Source: Pseudobutyrivibrio sp.
GTDB taxonomy: Bacteria; Bacillota; Clostridia; Lachnospirales; Lachnospiraceae
Reading direction: 5' to 3'
Assembly (NCBI RefSeq): GCF_015057185.1
Contig: NZ_SVEV01000022.1
Location: 1-60,126 of the forward strand
Length of the DNA stretch: 60,126 nucleotides
The position numbers and the translations under genes are program-made. Position 1 is the first letter of the stretch. Every line of letters starts with the position of its first letter. The notes beneath the pieces were generated by a model. The model did not search any database. It was given only the letters and a program-made list of their open reading frames with translations, and had not been told where the DNA came from. This document shows, in pieces, positions 14,926 to 24,310 of this stretch.

Positions 14926-16872
14926 ATGACAGAGCAGGATTTTTTAAATAAATTTGGTAAACACCTTAGCACTCAGCAAATAGAAGCAGTTAAGCAGGTT
15001 GAAGGCCCAGTGCTTTTGCTTGCTGTACCGGGAAGCGGCAAGACAACAGTTTTGGTAAATCGCTTGGGATATATGATTTATGCTAAGGGGATAAGGCCGG
15101 AGAATATTTTGACCTTGACCTATACAGTAGCAGCCACAAGGGACATGGCAGCTAGATTCCAAAGACTCTTTGGAGAAGATTTGTCCGACAAGCTGGAGTT
15201 TAGAACCATCAATGGAATATGTGCAAAAATTATTGCATATTACGGGAAAATGATAGGTAAAACTTCTTTTCAGCTGTGTAGTGATGAAAAGGATACCGGA
15301 CAAATTTTAACAAACACATATATACAGGTTGTTGGGGAATATCCAACAGAAAGTGATATAAAGGGGATTCGTACTCTAATAACATATTGCAAGAATATGT
15401 ATTTTGGCCCAGATGAAATAGAAAAATTAGGCAAAGAACAGGACATCGATCTACTTAAGATTTATGAAATCTATAATAATGAGCTGAAAAATCGAAGCCT
15501 GATGGATTATGACGACCAGATGATGTATGCCTATAGGATTATAAAGGGGTCCCCTGTAGTTTTAGATCATTATCGCAAAATATATCAGTATATTTGCGTG
15601 GATGAGGCTCAAGATACCTCAAAGATTCAGCATATGATTATCTCCTTGCTTGCCGGAAATAATGGTAATTTATTTATGGTTGGTGATGAGGACCAAAGTA
15701 TCTATGGATTTAGAGCAGCATATCCAGAGGCACTTTTGAATTTTGAAAAAGAGCATATTAATGCCAAGGTCCTAGTTATGGATAAAAACTATCGTTCCAA
15801 CGCAAAAATTGTTGAGGCTGCTGATATTTTTATTCAGCATAATAAGGATAGGCATAAAAAACACATATGCGCTACAAAGGAATCACATAGTGATGTTAGT
15901 ATATTAAAGCTTGAACGCAGCAAACAATATGAACATCTTCTTAACTTGGCAAAGCATCTTGGTACTAAAACCGCTATTTTATATAGGGATAATGAAAGTG
16001 TTTTACCACTTGTTGATTTGTTAGATAGAAATAATGTTTCATATAATATAAGAAATGCAGATATTGGATTTTTTACAAACAGAGTTGTAATGGATATAAT
16101 CAACACCCTGCGATTTGCATTTGTGCCAATGGATGCAGATTTGTTTATGAAGATATATTTTAAATTCCAAACATATCTTTCCAAGAAGGATGCAATTGCT
16201 ATGTGCCAGTTGGCGGAGCGTAACCATTCTGGAATACTTGATGCAGCAGAATGTATAGATTTAAATGGCCATGTGTTAGGAAATTGTCGCTCTCTAAGGA
16301 CACATTTCAAAAATATGGCAGGAGAGAGCCCATCAAAAGCTATTAACAGAATAGAAAACTTTATGGGATATGGCGATTATTTAAATTCTAATAATATCGA
16401 TACAAACAAAATCTATATTTTAAAGATGCTTGCTAAAAATGAAAAGGATATTCCTTCCTTCATTAATAGGCTTAATGAGCTTAGAAAGCTAATAGTAGAA
16501 AAGGAATATGATAATAGCTCGAAGCTTGTTTTATCAACAATCCATTCAAGCAAGGGCTTAGAATACGATTCAGTAATACTCATGGATGTGCTTAATGGCG
16601 TATTCCCTAGCAAGGTCGTTAGAAATATGGCCAAAGCATCCTTGCAAGAGAAAAAGGATTTCGAGGAAGAACGCAGAATATTTTATGTAGGAATGACTAG
16701 AGCAAAGGAAAATCTTACAATCCTACAATACAAAGACAGGGCGTCAACATTTATCAAAGAATTAAGCCCTACAGAGGAGAAACAAGAAACGGTTTCAGAA
16801 GTGAAATCTTACTTCAAGGCGCCGGCAAGCTCCTATTATAAAAGAATGATGTCAAAGGAGATTACTCAATGA
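14926..16872 (+). CDS. UvrD/Rep-type DNA helicase (superfamily 1A)
   Basis: A 648-residue ATP-dependent 3'-5' DNA helicase. Motifs in order: Q-motif LSTQQIEAVKQVEGPVL, Walker A AVPGSGKTT (about 33-41), motif Ia TLTYTVAATRDMAARF, motif II YICVDEAQDTSK, motif III GDEDQSIYGFRAA, motif IV DKNYRSN, motif V STIHSSKGLEYDSVILMD, motif VI EERRIFYVGMTRAKENL. It is shorter than PcrA (about 720-740), with a reduced 2B region. The end overlaps the ABC-F gene by 4 bases, so the two are co-transcribed. Likely role: DNA repair or replication-fork clearance. Confidence 0.93.
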   Translation: MTEQDFLNKFGKHLSTQQIEAVKQVEGPVLLLAVPGSGKTTVLVNRLGYMIYAKGIRPENILTLTYTVAATRDMAARFQRLFGEDLSDKLEFRTINGICAKIIAYYGKMIGKTSFQLCSDEKDTGQILTNTYIQVVGEYPTESDIKGIRTLITYCKNMYFGPDEIEKLGKEQDIDLLKIYEIYNNELKNRSLMDYDDQMMYAYRIIKGSPVVLDHYRKIYQYICVDEAQDTSKIQHMIISLLAGNNGNLFMVGDEDQSIYGFRAAYPEALLNFEKEHINAKVLVMDKNYRSNAKIVEAADIFIQHNKDRHKKHICATKESHSDVSILKLERSKQYEHLLNLAKHLGTKTAILYRDNESVLPLVDLLDRNNVSYNIRNADIGFFTNRVVMDIINTLRFAFVPMDADLFMKIYFKFQTYLSKKDAIAMCQLAERNHSGILDAAECIDLNGHVLGNCRSLRTHFKNMAGESPSKAINRIENFMGYGDYLNSNNIDTNKIYILKMLAKNEKDIPSFINRLNELRKLIVEKEYDNSSKLVLSTIHSSKGLEYDSVILMDVLNGVFPSKVVRNMAKASLQEKKDFEEERRIFYVGMTRAKENLTILQYKDRASTFIKELSPTEEKQETVSEVKSYFKAPASSYYKRMMSKEITQ

Positions 16873-18434
16873 GTATTTTAAATGTAGAGCATTTATCACA
16901 CGGTTTTGGAGACAGAGCAATTTTTGAGGATGTGTCTTTCAGACTGTTAAAAGGTGAACATATTGGACTTGTTGGAGCAAATGGTGAAGGTAAGTCTACA
17001 TTCATGAACATTATCACTGGCAAGCTCCAGCCAGATGAAGGAAAAATTGAATGGTCAAAGAAGGTTCGAGTTGGATACTTGGATCAGCATACAGTTTTGG
17101 AAAAAGGTATGACAATAGGCGATGTACTTCGCTCAGCATTCGATTTCCTTTATGAAATGGAACAGGAAATGAATGATATATATGCCAGCCTAGGAGATGT
17201 GACTGACGATGATGAGATGAATAAGAAAATGGAAGAGGCAGGTACAATTGCTGACCTGCTTACCATGCATGATTTTTATATGATTGATGCCAAGGTAGAA
17301 GAGGTTGCCAGAGCCCTTGGCTTATTAGAACTAGGCCTTGACAAGGATGTAACCGAGCTTTCAGGTGGACAACGAACCAAGGTTTTAATGGCAAAATTGC
17401 TATTGGAAAAACCAGACATTCTTCTACTAGATGAGCCTACAAACTATTTGGATGTAGAGCACATTGAGTGGTTAAAGCGATACCTTAACGATTACGAGAA
17501 CGCATTTATTCTTATATCTCATGACGTGCCATTTTTGAATTCAGTTATTAATCTTATTTATCACATGGATAATAAACAGCTAAATCGCTATGTGGGAGAT
17601 TATGACAAATTCCAAGAAGTATACGAAATGAAAAAGAGTCAGCTTCAGGCTGCTTATAACAGACAGCAGAAGGAAATCGCTGAATTAAAGGATTTCGTTG
17701 CTAGAAATAAAGCGAATGTGGCCACTAGAAACATGGCAATGTCGCGACAGAAAAAGCTGGATAAAATGGATATGATTGAGCTTGCCCAGGAAAAGCCAAA
17801 GCCAGAGTTTTATTTCAAAGAGGCTAGAACTCCTAGCCGAGTTATATTCTCCACAAAGGATTTGATTATTGGATATGATAAAAATGAACCATTATCAAAG
17901 CCTTTGAATTTGGAAATGCAGAGAAAACAAAAGATAGTTCTCACTGGTGCTAACGGTATCGGAAAAACCACACTTTTAAAAAGTATTTTAGGACTAATTC
18001 CACCCATTTCAGGAACAGTATACCAGGGAGAGTTTTTGGAAATCGGCTATTTTGAGCAGGAGATGGATCAGCATATTTCCACAACATGTATTGAAGAAAT
18101 CTGGAATGAGTTCCCATCATATAATCAAAACGAAGTAAGAGCCGCATTGGCAAAATGTGGACTTACAACAAAGCACATTGAGAGCTTATGTAGGGTACTT
18201 TCCGGTGGAGAGCAGGCCAAGGTGCGTCTCTGCAAATTGTTAAATCGTGAGACAAATCTTTTACTTTTAGATGAGCCCACTAACCATTTGGATGTGGACG
18301 CAAAGGATGAGTTAAAGCGTGCCCTCAAGGAATATAATGGTAGCATTCTTATGGTTTGCCATGAACCAGAGTTTTATGAGGGTTTGGCAACTGATGTATG
18401 GGATTGCAGCCAGTGGACAACTAAAACAATATAA
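16869..18434 (+). CDS. ABC-F family ATPase (ribosome-associated)
   Basis: A 521-residue protein with two ABC domains and no membrane segments. Domain 1: Walker A GANGEGKST, signature LSGGQRTK, Walker B LLLDEPTNYLD. A charged inter-domain linker (about 245-300) includes the ABC-F P-site arm. Domain 2: Walker A GANGIGKTT, signature LSGGEQAK, Walker B LLLDEPTNHLD. ABC-F proteins bind the ribosomal E site; some rescue stalled ribosomes and some give antibiotic resistance. Length and motifs are closest to the YbiT/Uup-like housekeeping type, but a resistance role cannot be excluded. Start overlaps the helicase stop (ATGA). Confidence 0.92.
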   Translation: MSILNVEHLSHGFGDRAIFEDVSFRLLKGEHIGLVGANGEGKSTFMNIITGKLQPDEGKIEWSKKVRVGYLDQHTVLEKGMTIGDVLRSAFDFLYEMEQEMNDIYASLGDVTDDDEMNKKMEEAGTIADLLTMHDFYMIDAKVEEVARALGLLELGLDKDVTELSGGQRTKVLMAKLLLEKPDILLLDEPTNYLDVEHIEWLKRYLNDYENAFILISHDVPFLNSVINLIYHMDNKQLNRYVGDYDKFQEVYEMKKSQLQAAYNRQQKEIAELKDFVARNKANVATRNMAMSRQKKLDKMDMIELAQEKPKPEFYFKEARTPSRVIFSTKDLIIGYDKNEPLSKPLNLEMQRKQKIVLTGANGIGKTTLLKSILGLIPPISGTVYQGEFLEIGYFEQEMDQHISTTCIEEIWNEFPSYNQNEVRAALAKCGLTTKHIESLCRVLSGGEQAKVRLCKLLNRETNLLLLDEPTNHLDVDAKDELKRALKEYNGSILMVCHEPEFYEGLATDVWDCSQWTTKTI

Positions 18435-18441
18435 AATAAAT

Positions 18442-18468
18442 AAGGAAGGCCTATATGCGGCCTTCCTT
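18442..18468. terminator. Terminator overlapping nudC stop codon
   Basis: AAGGAAGGCC and GGCCTTCCTT pair over a short loop. On the minus strand the stem is followed by a T-rich run, so it chiefly ends the nudC transcript; its 5' arm contains the last codons of nudC. It also separates the convergent ABC-F gene. Confidence 0.7.
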
Positions 18469-19281
18469 AAAGTTTGTCATCATTTCATTTGTAAGACTAT
18501 ATTCTAGCGGTTGTAATACCACATCTTCTCTATTTACCCATTCGGCAAATTTTAATTCCGAAGAATCCATTTTAATGGTGTCGTCACCATCTACTTCGCA
18601 GTAATATCCTAAAAGAATATCGCTGGCAATTCCCCAAGGTTGGGATTTATAGTAACGAATATTTTTAACCTTTATGCCGGCTTCCTCCATTACTTCACGC
18701 TGAACTGTTTCTTCCATGGTTTCGCCTATTTCAGTAAAGCCAGCAATCAAAGCATAATGAGCAAATCCAGTTCTATATTTGGTTAATAGGATTTTATCCC
18801 CATTAATAACTCCAACAATTACAGCAGGGTTAATTCGTGGGTAGATAATGTTGCCACAATGTGGACAAACCATTGCTCTTTCCTTGTTAGAGTGGATATT
18901 TTCATGACCGCACTTTCCACAATACTTTGTAGTTTCATACCATTCGGCCAACTGCAAAGCAGTAAAAGCAGCAAATACATAGTGTTGAGGTGAAAGATAC
19001 CAACTTCTTAACTGCTTCATATTATAGAGCTGAAAGCGGTCTTCCTTGAGCTGGTAGTCGGTTACATAAAAGAAATCTTCATCATCTATTGAAAACATGT
19101 AAATAGGAGTAGAGGTTTCTTTAAAATCCTTTAGCATTGGATATGCAAGATTCTTTGTATCCTCATTTAAATCCAACAGGAGCTGACCCTGCTCATGTAC
19201 GATGATTAAACTATTCTCTGATGCAACTGCCTCAGGCTTGTAGCTATTTGAAAGCTTCTTAGGAAAAATATCTTGAATCAT
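18451..19281 (-). CDS. nudC: NAD-capped RNA / NADH pyrophosphatase NudC
   Basis: A 276-residue Nudix hydrolase. A zinc ribbon (Cys 121, 124, 139, 142) precedes the catalytic domain. The Nudix box starts at Gly181 (GFTEIGETMEETVQREVMEE, about 181-200) and is followed by the SQPW motif (213-216) that marks NudC-type enzymes. NudC removes the NAD cap from RNA and cleaves NADH. ATG 19281 is used; the PHP phosphatase gene ends 12 bases away on its 5' side, so the two genes form a short minus-strand operon. Confidence 0.94.
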   Translation of the reverse strand: MIQDIFPKKLSNSYKPEAVASENSLIIVHEQGQLLLDLNEDTKNLAYPMLKDFKETSTPIYMFSIDDEDFFYVTDYQLKEDRFQLYNMKQLRSWYLSPQHYVFAAFTALQLAEWYETTKYCGKCGHENIHSNKERAMVCPHCGNIIYPRINPAVIVGVINGDKILLTKYRTGFAHYALIAGFTEIGETMEETVQREVMEEAGIKVKNIRYYKSQPWGIASDILLGYYCEVDGDDTIKMDSSELKFAEWVNREDVVLQPLEYSLTNEMMTNFKEGRI

Positions 19282-19293
19282 AACATTCCTCTA

Positions 19294-20067
19294 TTAAACT
19301 GGTTTAAGTTCAATAATATTATCTTGGATAGGTTTTATCTTGTTTTTGTTTAAAAAGTCTATAAATCCAGAAACACTGTTAGGTTGCATAACATGCACAG
19401 GATTGTGAGCATCGCAACCAATTACAAATTTGGCTCCCATTGATGCTGCCAGTGAATAGAATCTGTCACTAGGGTAATTTCTGTCAGTCATGAAGCCTAA
19501 CATGTTTACCTCAAGAGGAATATCTAAATCTATAGATGTCTGTATAATCTCTTTCATGTGCTTTTGGAACACTTCATCTGGTCCAACATAATTAATTAAA
19601 TCAGGGTGGGCCAAATAGCTAAACTTGCCGGTCTTCATTCCTTCGACTGTAAATTCTACATATTCAGCAAGGGACGACTCCTGAGTAGTCATAGCACCAG
19701 CGTAGAATCCATCAATTTCGTTTGGGATAAAATGCTGACCTTGAATAATATAATCAAGTGGATATTGACGGATGTGCTCTAGCATTTTATCAAAGAATTT
19801 ACGAGTGTATTCTACCTCGTAGCCGATCAAAATCTGGATGTCAGATTTGTATTCGTCACGAAGCTTAACAAGAGTGTCAGTATAGGACTCAGCCTCTTCC
19901 ATTCTCATACGAATATGAGACTCATAATCAGCTGGATAAGGCTGGGGAACATGATCGGAAAATCCGAGAATCTTAAAACCATTTTGAATGGCATTTTCAA
20001 TATATTCACGCTCCGTTCCAAATGCATGATTGCAACGGGCTGTGTGTGTATGATAATTTGCTAACAT
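19294..20067 (-). CDS. PHP-domain phosphatase, histidinol-phosphatase (HisK) family
   Basis: I choose the start at 20067 (257 residues, MLANYHTHTARCNHAF), preceded by AGAGGT; a longer frame from 20112 adds 15 unlikely residues. The N-terminal HTHT metal motif, GFSDHVPQPYP, YEVEYT and LIQGQHF-like segments, SYLAHPDLI and the C-terminal GCDAHNP are the metal-binding blocks of the PHP fold. These proteins hydrolyse histidinol phosphate in histidine synthesis, though no other his gene is near. It is upstream of nudC in the same operon. Confidence 0.88.
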   Translation of the reverse strand: MLANYHTHTARCNHAFGTEREYIENAIQNGFKILGFSDHVPQPYPADYESHIRMRMEEAESYTDTLVKLRDEYKSDIQILIGYEVEYTRKFFDKMLEHIRQYPLDYIIQGQHFIPNEIDGFYAGAMTTQESSLAEYVEFTVEGMKTGKFSYLAHPDLINYVGPDEVFQKHMKEIIQTSIDLDIPLEVNMLGFMTDRNYPSDRFYSLAASMGAKFVIGCDAHNPVHVMQPNSVSGFIDFLNKNKIKPIQDNIIELKPV

Positions 20068-20151
20068 ATTTAATACCTCTAATCGTAGGGAGTATATCAC
20101 AAAAATTTGCATTTTGCATGGAAATAAGTAAAATAGTACGAATAGTTAATG

Positions 20152-20178
20152 GAACACATTTTAGACACAAAAATGTTC
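20152..20178. promoter_or_regulatory. Imperfect inverted repeat, possible operator
   Basis: GAACA-C-ATTTT at 20152 and AAAA-ATGTTC ending at 20178 form an inverted repeat in the divergent spacer between the PHP phosphatase and the secreted SGNH gene. The binding protein is unknown. Confidence 0.3.
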
Positions 20179-20225
20179 TAGAATGCTAAAAGTTTTTGGC
20201 TTAGAGAAGAGGTTTATTTAGAAAT

Positions 20226-20975
20226 ATGTATAAGAGAGTATTAAGAAGTGCTGGTGTCTATGTTTTGCTAGTTGCAATGCTTGTTCCTTGCAAAGTAACT
20301 AATGCAGAAGAAGCTACTTATAATGTAGAAACAAATGTGGACACTGTTGCAGAAGTAAGTGCTGAAGCTCAGGCGGTAGTGCCAACTGAGGAAGAATTGC
20401 AGGCTGCAGTTACAGCTGTAACAAATGAGCAGGCTACAAGACAGCTGGTTTTCATCGGAGATTCCAGAACAGTAGGAATGAACAATGCAGTTGGTAATGA
20501 CGGTAACCTTTGGTCTGCAAAGGTTGGCATGGGATATTCATGGATGAAAAATACTGGTGTTCCAGCAGTTGAGTCAAATATTAATGCCAATTCGGATGTG
20601 GTAATTCTAATGGGTGTTAATGATGTAAGATCAACATCCTATACAAGTAAATATATTTCCTATTTGAACGAAAAGGCTGCCACATGGAAGTCCTTAGGTG
20701 CAAACGTTTACTATGTATCCGTTAATCCTATGGTATTTGAAACATCATCATATCCAGGTATTAGTAATTCAATCATTGAGGCTTGGAACACAGCCATGAT
20801 TCAGGGACTTAGTGAGGACATTACTTATATTGATACCTATTCGCAGGTGTTAGGACAGCTTTCATCTAGAGATGGTATCCACTACAGCAACAGTAGCTAC
20901 AGGACAATTTATGCTTTGGTTCAACAGGAGATTATTCAGGACAAGGTTGCCAAGGAATACAATTATGCCATTTAA
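20226..20975 (+). CDS. Secreted SGNH/GDSL-type hydrolase
   Basis: A 249-residue secreted protein. Residues 1-27 form a signal peptide (basic start, hydrophobic core, cut near TNAEE). An acidic Ala/Glu/Val-rich spacer (about 30-75) leads to the SGNH domain: the FIGDSRTVGM block (Ser nucleophile), the GVNDV block (Asn) and the C-terminal DGIHYS block (Asp/His). Members remove acetyl or other ester groups from polysaccharides or peptidoglycan. The GDSRTVGM form is common in Clostridia. It stands alone and ends at a strong terminator. Confidence 0.88.
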   Translation: MYKRVLRSAGVYVLLVAMLVPCKVTNAEEATYNVETNVDTVAEVSAEAQAVVPTEEELQAAVTAVTNEQATRQLVFIGDSRTVGMNNAVGNDGNLWSAKVGMGYSWMKNTGVPAVESNINANSDVVILMGVNDVRSTSYTSKYISYLNEKAATWKSLGANVYYVSVNPMVFETSSYPGISNSIIEAWNTAMIQGLSEDITYIDTYSQVLGQLSSRDGIHYSNSSYRTIYALVQQEIIQDKVAKEYNYAI

Positions 20976-20988
20976 AGGTTAGTGTATT

Positions 20989-21020
20989 AAGGCTTGAGAC
21001 ATTGGTCTCAGGCCTTTTTT
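20989..21020 (+). terminator. Intrinsic terminator
   Basis: AAGGC, TGAGAC and their complements GTCTCA and GGCCTT form a long stem followed by TTTTTT, ending the SGNH transcript. Confidence 0.85.
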
Positions 21021-21127
21021 ATTGCCCATTATTTACCTTTCACATAGAAATAATTACCTCTTGTCCCAAAATGTTGAGTTTAAAATCATGTTATGTAAAA
21101 TAAAATTATAAGGAGGCGCCGATAGTT

Positions 21128-21589
21128 ATGAGAATAAACATTGACGTAGATCCTTCACTAGAACAAGATATGATAACCATTCACTGTAAAGAGATAACAG
21201 ATGAGATATTAGAGCTGCAGCGGCTGTTATCCAATCAAGCAAGTGGTGGTCAAAAAATATCAGCATTTATGGATGATACAGAATACTATCTGGATCTGAA
21301 AAGCATTATTTTCATGGAAGCTGATGGTAATTACATATCAATTCATACGGGGAAGGAAATCTATAGGACTAGGCAAAAATTATATGAGCTGGAAGAAATG
21401 CTTCCAAGAGATTTTCTTAGGGTTTCGAAATCGACAATAGTTAATACCACGATGATATCTTCAATCAAGAAGAATATCACAGGAGCAAGTGAGGTTGCTT
21501 TCAAAAATAGTGTTAAGAAAGCATACGCATCAAGAAATTATATAAAAGCATTATTAGAAATTATGGAAGAAAAGAGGTTAAAAAGATGA
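21128..21589 (+). CDS. LytTR-domain transcription regulator without receiver domain
   Basis: A 153-residue DNA-binding protein. The C-terminal half (about 45-150) is a LytTR domain: IIFMEADGNYISIHTG, YRTRQKLYELEEMLP and DFLRVSKSTIVNTTMISSI. The N-terminal 45 residues are not a receiver domain. Such stand-alone LytTR proteins usually pair with a membrane protein that controls them; here the LiaF-like gene starts inside its stop codon (ATGA). ATG 21128 follows AAGGAGG (about 21110). Confidence 0.9.
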   Translation: MRINIDVDPSLEQDMITIHCKEITDEILELQRLLSNQASGGQKISAFMDDTEYYLDLKSIIFMEADGNYISIHTGKEIYRTRQKLYELEEMLPRDFLRVSKSTIVNTTMISSIKKNITGASEVAFKNSVKKAYASRNYIKALLEIMEEKRLKR

Positions 21590-22293
21590 AAGAAAGAAGA
21601 GATAAAAGTATTTTATGGGGTTTAGCAGTTATAGCATTTGGTGTGTTTATCCTTTTAGATAATATGGGAATGTGGCCAGAGCTACCATTAATGAAAATCG
21701 CAGTTTTAATTATTGTTGGTATTGTATTTTTAGGCTGCCTCAGAAAAGCAGACTTTCTTGGAATGTCATTTAATTTAGGTGTTGCTGCATGTTTATTCTC
21801 TAAAGAAATAGGAATTGGAAATGTATCTGTTCCAATAATTATGTTGGTAGCAATTCTTATTGGTGTAGGCTTATCCTTAATTTTTGGCAAAAGTCACTTT
21901 TCAAACTTTAGTCATAAGGATTTCAGTGATCGAAACGTATCTTCATTTTCCCAGGGGGAGGGAGAGTTTGATGTGGACAACAACCTTGGAGCAAAGACAG
22001 AATATATTCAGGTGAAGAACATTCGCCGCGGAAAAATCGATAATGCTCTTGGCAAAATGACAGTTTATATGAATGGCTCTACAATTGACCCAGCAGGCGC
22101 ATTTATCGACATGGATAATGGTCTTGGAAAGCTAGTTGCATTTATTCCAAAGGAATTTAGAGTAACATTTGTTACAGAAAATGGGCTTGGTAAGGTAAAC
22201 ATTCATGGGGATTGTTCACATGATGAAACACTTCCACTTGTAACCGTAAAATTGGACAACGGACTAGGAGATGTGGACATTTATTTTGAATAA
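21586..22293 (+). CDS. LiaF-like membrane protein
   Basis: A 235-residue protein overlapping the LytTR gene by 4 bases. Residues about 10-100 hold four closely packed hydrophobic helices (DUF5668/LiaF N-terminal type: ILWGLAVIAFGVFILLDN). The C-terminal part (about 120-235) is the beta-rich 'toastrack' domain, with repeated NALGK, NGLGK and NGLGD turns. It probably controls the LytTR partner in response to envelope stress, as LiaF controls LiaSR. Ends at a strong terminator. Confidence 0.85.
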   Translation: MKERRDKSILWGLAVIAFGVFILLDNMGMWPELPLMKIAVLIIVGIVFLGCLRKADFLGMSFNLGVAACLFSKEIGIGNVSVPIIMLVAILIGVGLSLIFGKSHFSNFSHKDFSDRNVSSFSQGEGEFDVDNNLGAKTEYIQVKNIRRGKIDNALGKMTVYMNGSTIDPAGAFIDMDNGLGKLVAFIPKEFRVTFVTENGLGKVNIHGDCSHDETLPLVTVKLDNGLGDVDIYFE

Positions 22294-22310
22294 TAAAGCC
22301 GTTTTTGACT

Positions 22311-22346
22311 GGCTACTGAGAAGTATTCTCAGTAGCCTATTTTTTT
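22311..22346 (+). terminator. Intrinsic terminator
   Basis: GGCTACTGAGAA and TTCTCAGTAGCC form a perfect 12-bp stem with a three-base loop, followed by a T-run. Confidence 0.9.
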
Positions 22347-22416
22347 GCAAAAATATACATGAAATTTTGTAGTTTCGTGGTATTATAGTATGGCGTTAAT
22401 AATAGACCTATTGTTT

Positions 22417-22450
22417 GTAGGGTAAATACCGCTGGCACGGTTATCCTACA
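22417..22450 (+). promoter_or_regulatory. Leader hairpin upstream of suf genes
   Basis: GTAGGGTA pairs with TATCCTAC (one G-U), enclosing ACCG/CGGT. The stem lies just upstream of sufC and has no T-tail, so it may be a regulatory or stability element of the leader. No known riboswitch consensus was recognised. Confidence 0.35.
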
Positions 22451-22479
22451 TGTTATTTTTAGTTAGAGGAGTTATAGTT

Positions 22480-23220
22480 ATGCTTGAAATCAAAAACCTT
22501 ACTTACAGGGTTGATGATGAAGGTGATTCTACAAAAGAAATCATCGACGGACTTAACCTTACAGTAGAGGATGGCAAATTCGTTGTCATCACAGGACCAA
22601 ACGGTGGCGGCAAGTCTACACTTGCCAAACTTATCATGGGTGTAAATCAGTTAACATCTGGTCAGATTATCCTTGATGGTGTGGATATCTCAGAGAAAAA
22701 TATCACTGAGCGTGCAAAAATGGGTATTAGCTTCGCATTCCAGGCACCAGTTCACTTTAAGGGAATCAGAGTTATTGATTTACTTAGACTTGCAGCAGGC
22801 GAGAACATTTCAGTAGCAGCTGCATGCGAGTATCTTTCAAAGGTAGGACTTTGCGCTAAGGATTATGTTGAGCGTGAGGTTAACAGCTCACTTTCAGGTG
22901 GTGAGCTTAAGAGAATCGAGATAGCTACAGTTCTTGCTAGAGGAACAAAGCTTTCGATTTTCGATGAGCCAGAGGCAGGTATCGATCTTTGGAGTTTCCA
23001 GAACCTTATCAAGGTTTTTGAAAATATGAGAAAGACTGTTAATGGCACTATTATTGTCATCTCTCACCAGGAGCGTATTCTTAACATTGCCGATGAAATC
23101 GTTGTAATCGAAAATGGTAAGGTTAAGAAGAAGGGACCAAAGGATGAAATCCTTCCTGAGCTTCTTGGAACATCTGCAGCAGCAAGCATTGCTTGTGAGA
23201 AGTTAGGAGGTGACCAGTAA
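22480..23220 (+). CDS. sufC: SufC-like Fe-S assembly ATPase
   Basis: I choose ATG 22480 (246 residues), preceded by AGAGGAG; an upstream in-frame start at 22450 lies in the leader hairpin. Motifs: Walker A GPNGGGKST, Q-loop FAFQAPVHFKGI, signature SLSGGELKRIEIA, Walker B LSIFDEPEAGID, H-loop VISHQ. The pattern SFAFQ and GGELKR is that of SufC, the ATPase of the SUF iron-sulphur scaffold. It overlaps the SufB/D gene by one base (TAATG). SufS, SufU and SufE are not present here, giving a two-gene scaffold system. Confidence 0.9.
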   Translation: MLEIKNLTYRVDDEGDSTKEIIDGLNLTVEDGKFVVITGPNGGGKSTLAKLIMGVNQLTSGQIILDGVDISEKNITERAKMGISFAFQAPVHFKGIRVIDLLRLAAGENISVAAACEYLSKVGLCAKDYVEREVNSSLSGGELKRIEIATVLARGTKLSIFDEPEAGIDLWSFQNLIKVFENMRKTVNGTIIVISHQERILNIADEIVVIENGKVKKKGPKDEILPELLGTSAAASIACEKLGGDQ

Positions 23221-24143
23221 TGGCTCTTGATGCAATTCAGATGAATATTTTACATGAGGTTGCTGATTTAGATAGCATTCCTCAGGGTGCATATAACATC
23301 CGCGCAAATGGTGCAAGCGCAGGACGTAATACTACAGCAAATATCGATATTGTTTCAAAAGAGGACAAACCAGGTATCGATATTATTGTTAAGCCCGGTA
23401 CAAAGGGCGAGAGTGTTCATATCCCAGTAGTTCTCTCAGAAAGTGGACTTAAGGATATGGTATACAATGATTTCTATATTGGTGAGAATGCTGATGTAAC
23501 TATCGTTGCTGGTTGTGGTATTCACAACTGTGGAGATCAGGATTCTCAGCATGATGGTATCCACACATTCCATGTTGGCAAAAATGCCAGAATCAAATAC
23601 GTAGAAAAGCACTATGGTGAAGGTGATGGAAAGGGGGCTCGAATCCTTAATCCAGTTACTAATGTTTACCAGGAAGAGGGCAGCTACGTTGAGATGGAAA
23701 TGGTTCAGATCAAGGGAGTTGACTCTACAGTTCGTACAAATCTTGCTGAATTAAAGGAAGGCGCTACACTTCTTATTCATGAGGCTCTTATGACTCATGG
23801 TGATCAGAAGGCAACTTCGGATTACAAGGTTATTCTTGATGGAGAGGGCTCTAGTGCAGACGTTGTATCTCGTTCGGTAGCTAAGGATGATTCAGAGCAG
23901 ATTTTTGAGGTTGCCATCGAAGGAAATACAGCATGTAATGGTCATGCAGCATGTGATGCCATTATCATGGGAAATGCCCATGTAGTTGCTATTCCAAAGC
24001 TTGACGCTAAGAATGTTGATGCAGCTCTTATCCATGAGGCAGCTATTGGTAAAATCGCTGGAGACCAGCTCATTAAGCTTATGTCACTAGGTCTTACAGA
24101 AGAAGAGGCAGAGGAGCAAATTGTAGCTGGATTCCTTAGATAA
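23220..24143 (+). CDS. SufB/SufD-like Fe-S scaffold protein (short form)
   Basis: A 307-residue beta-helix SufB/D-type protein. Full SufB is usually about 460-480 and SufD about 400-430 residues, so the N-terminal region is missing. Typical features are HIPVVLSESG, the beta-helix repeats, HEALMTHGDQKATSDYKV and GHAACDAIIMGNAHVVAIPKL near the C-terminus, and IHEAAIGKIAGDQLIKLMSLGLTEEEAEEQI at the very end. With SufC as its only partner it fits the minimal two-gene SUF-like layout described for anaerobes. Confidence 0.88.
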   Translation: MALDAIQMNILHEVADLDSIPQGAYNIRANGASAGRNTTANIDIVSKEDKPGIDIIVKPGTKGESVHIPVVLSESGLKDMVYNDFYIGENADVTIVAGCGIHNCGDQDSQHDGIHTFHVGKNARIKYVEKHYGEGDGKGARILNPVTNVYQEEGSYVEMEMVQIKGVDSTVRTNLAELKEGATLLIHEALMTHGDQKATSDYKVILDGEGSSADVVSRSVAKDDSEQIFEVAIEGNTACNGHAACDAIIMGNAHVVAIPKLDAKNVDAALIHEAAIGKIAGDQLIKLMSLGLTEEEAEEQIVAGFLR

Positions 24144-24310
24144 TTTTCTAAGGCTGATAGATAGAGTGTTACACGGTTTTACCTAGACATATTTTATTAT
24201 TTGTTTCTTAGTGAATAATCTGAGAAAATATTTTTTAAAATTTGTGTATTTTGGTTTAGCCACTTTGGTGAGTGCTATTATGGTCTTACGCACCCGTTGG
24301 AGGTAATGAT

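Noticed and set aside
15834-16310. 158-codon minus-strand ORF inside the helicase gene
   Set aside because: Antisense shadow of a gene whose helicase motifs are intact.
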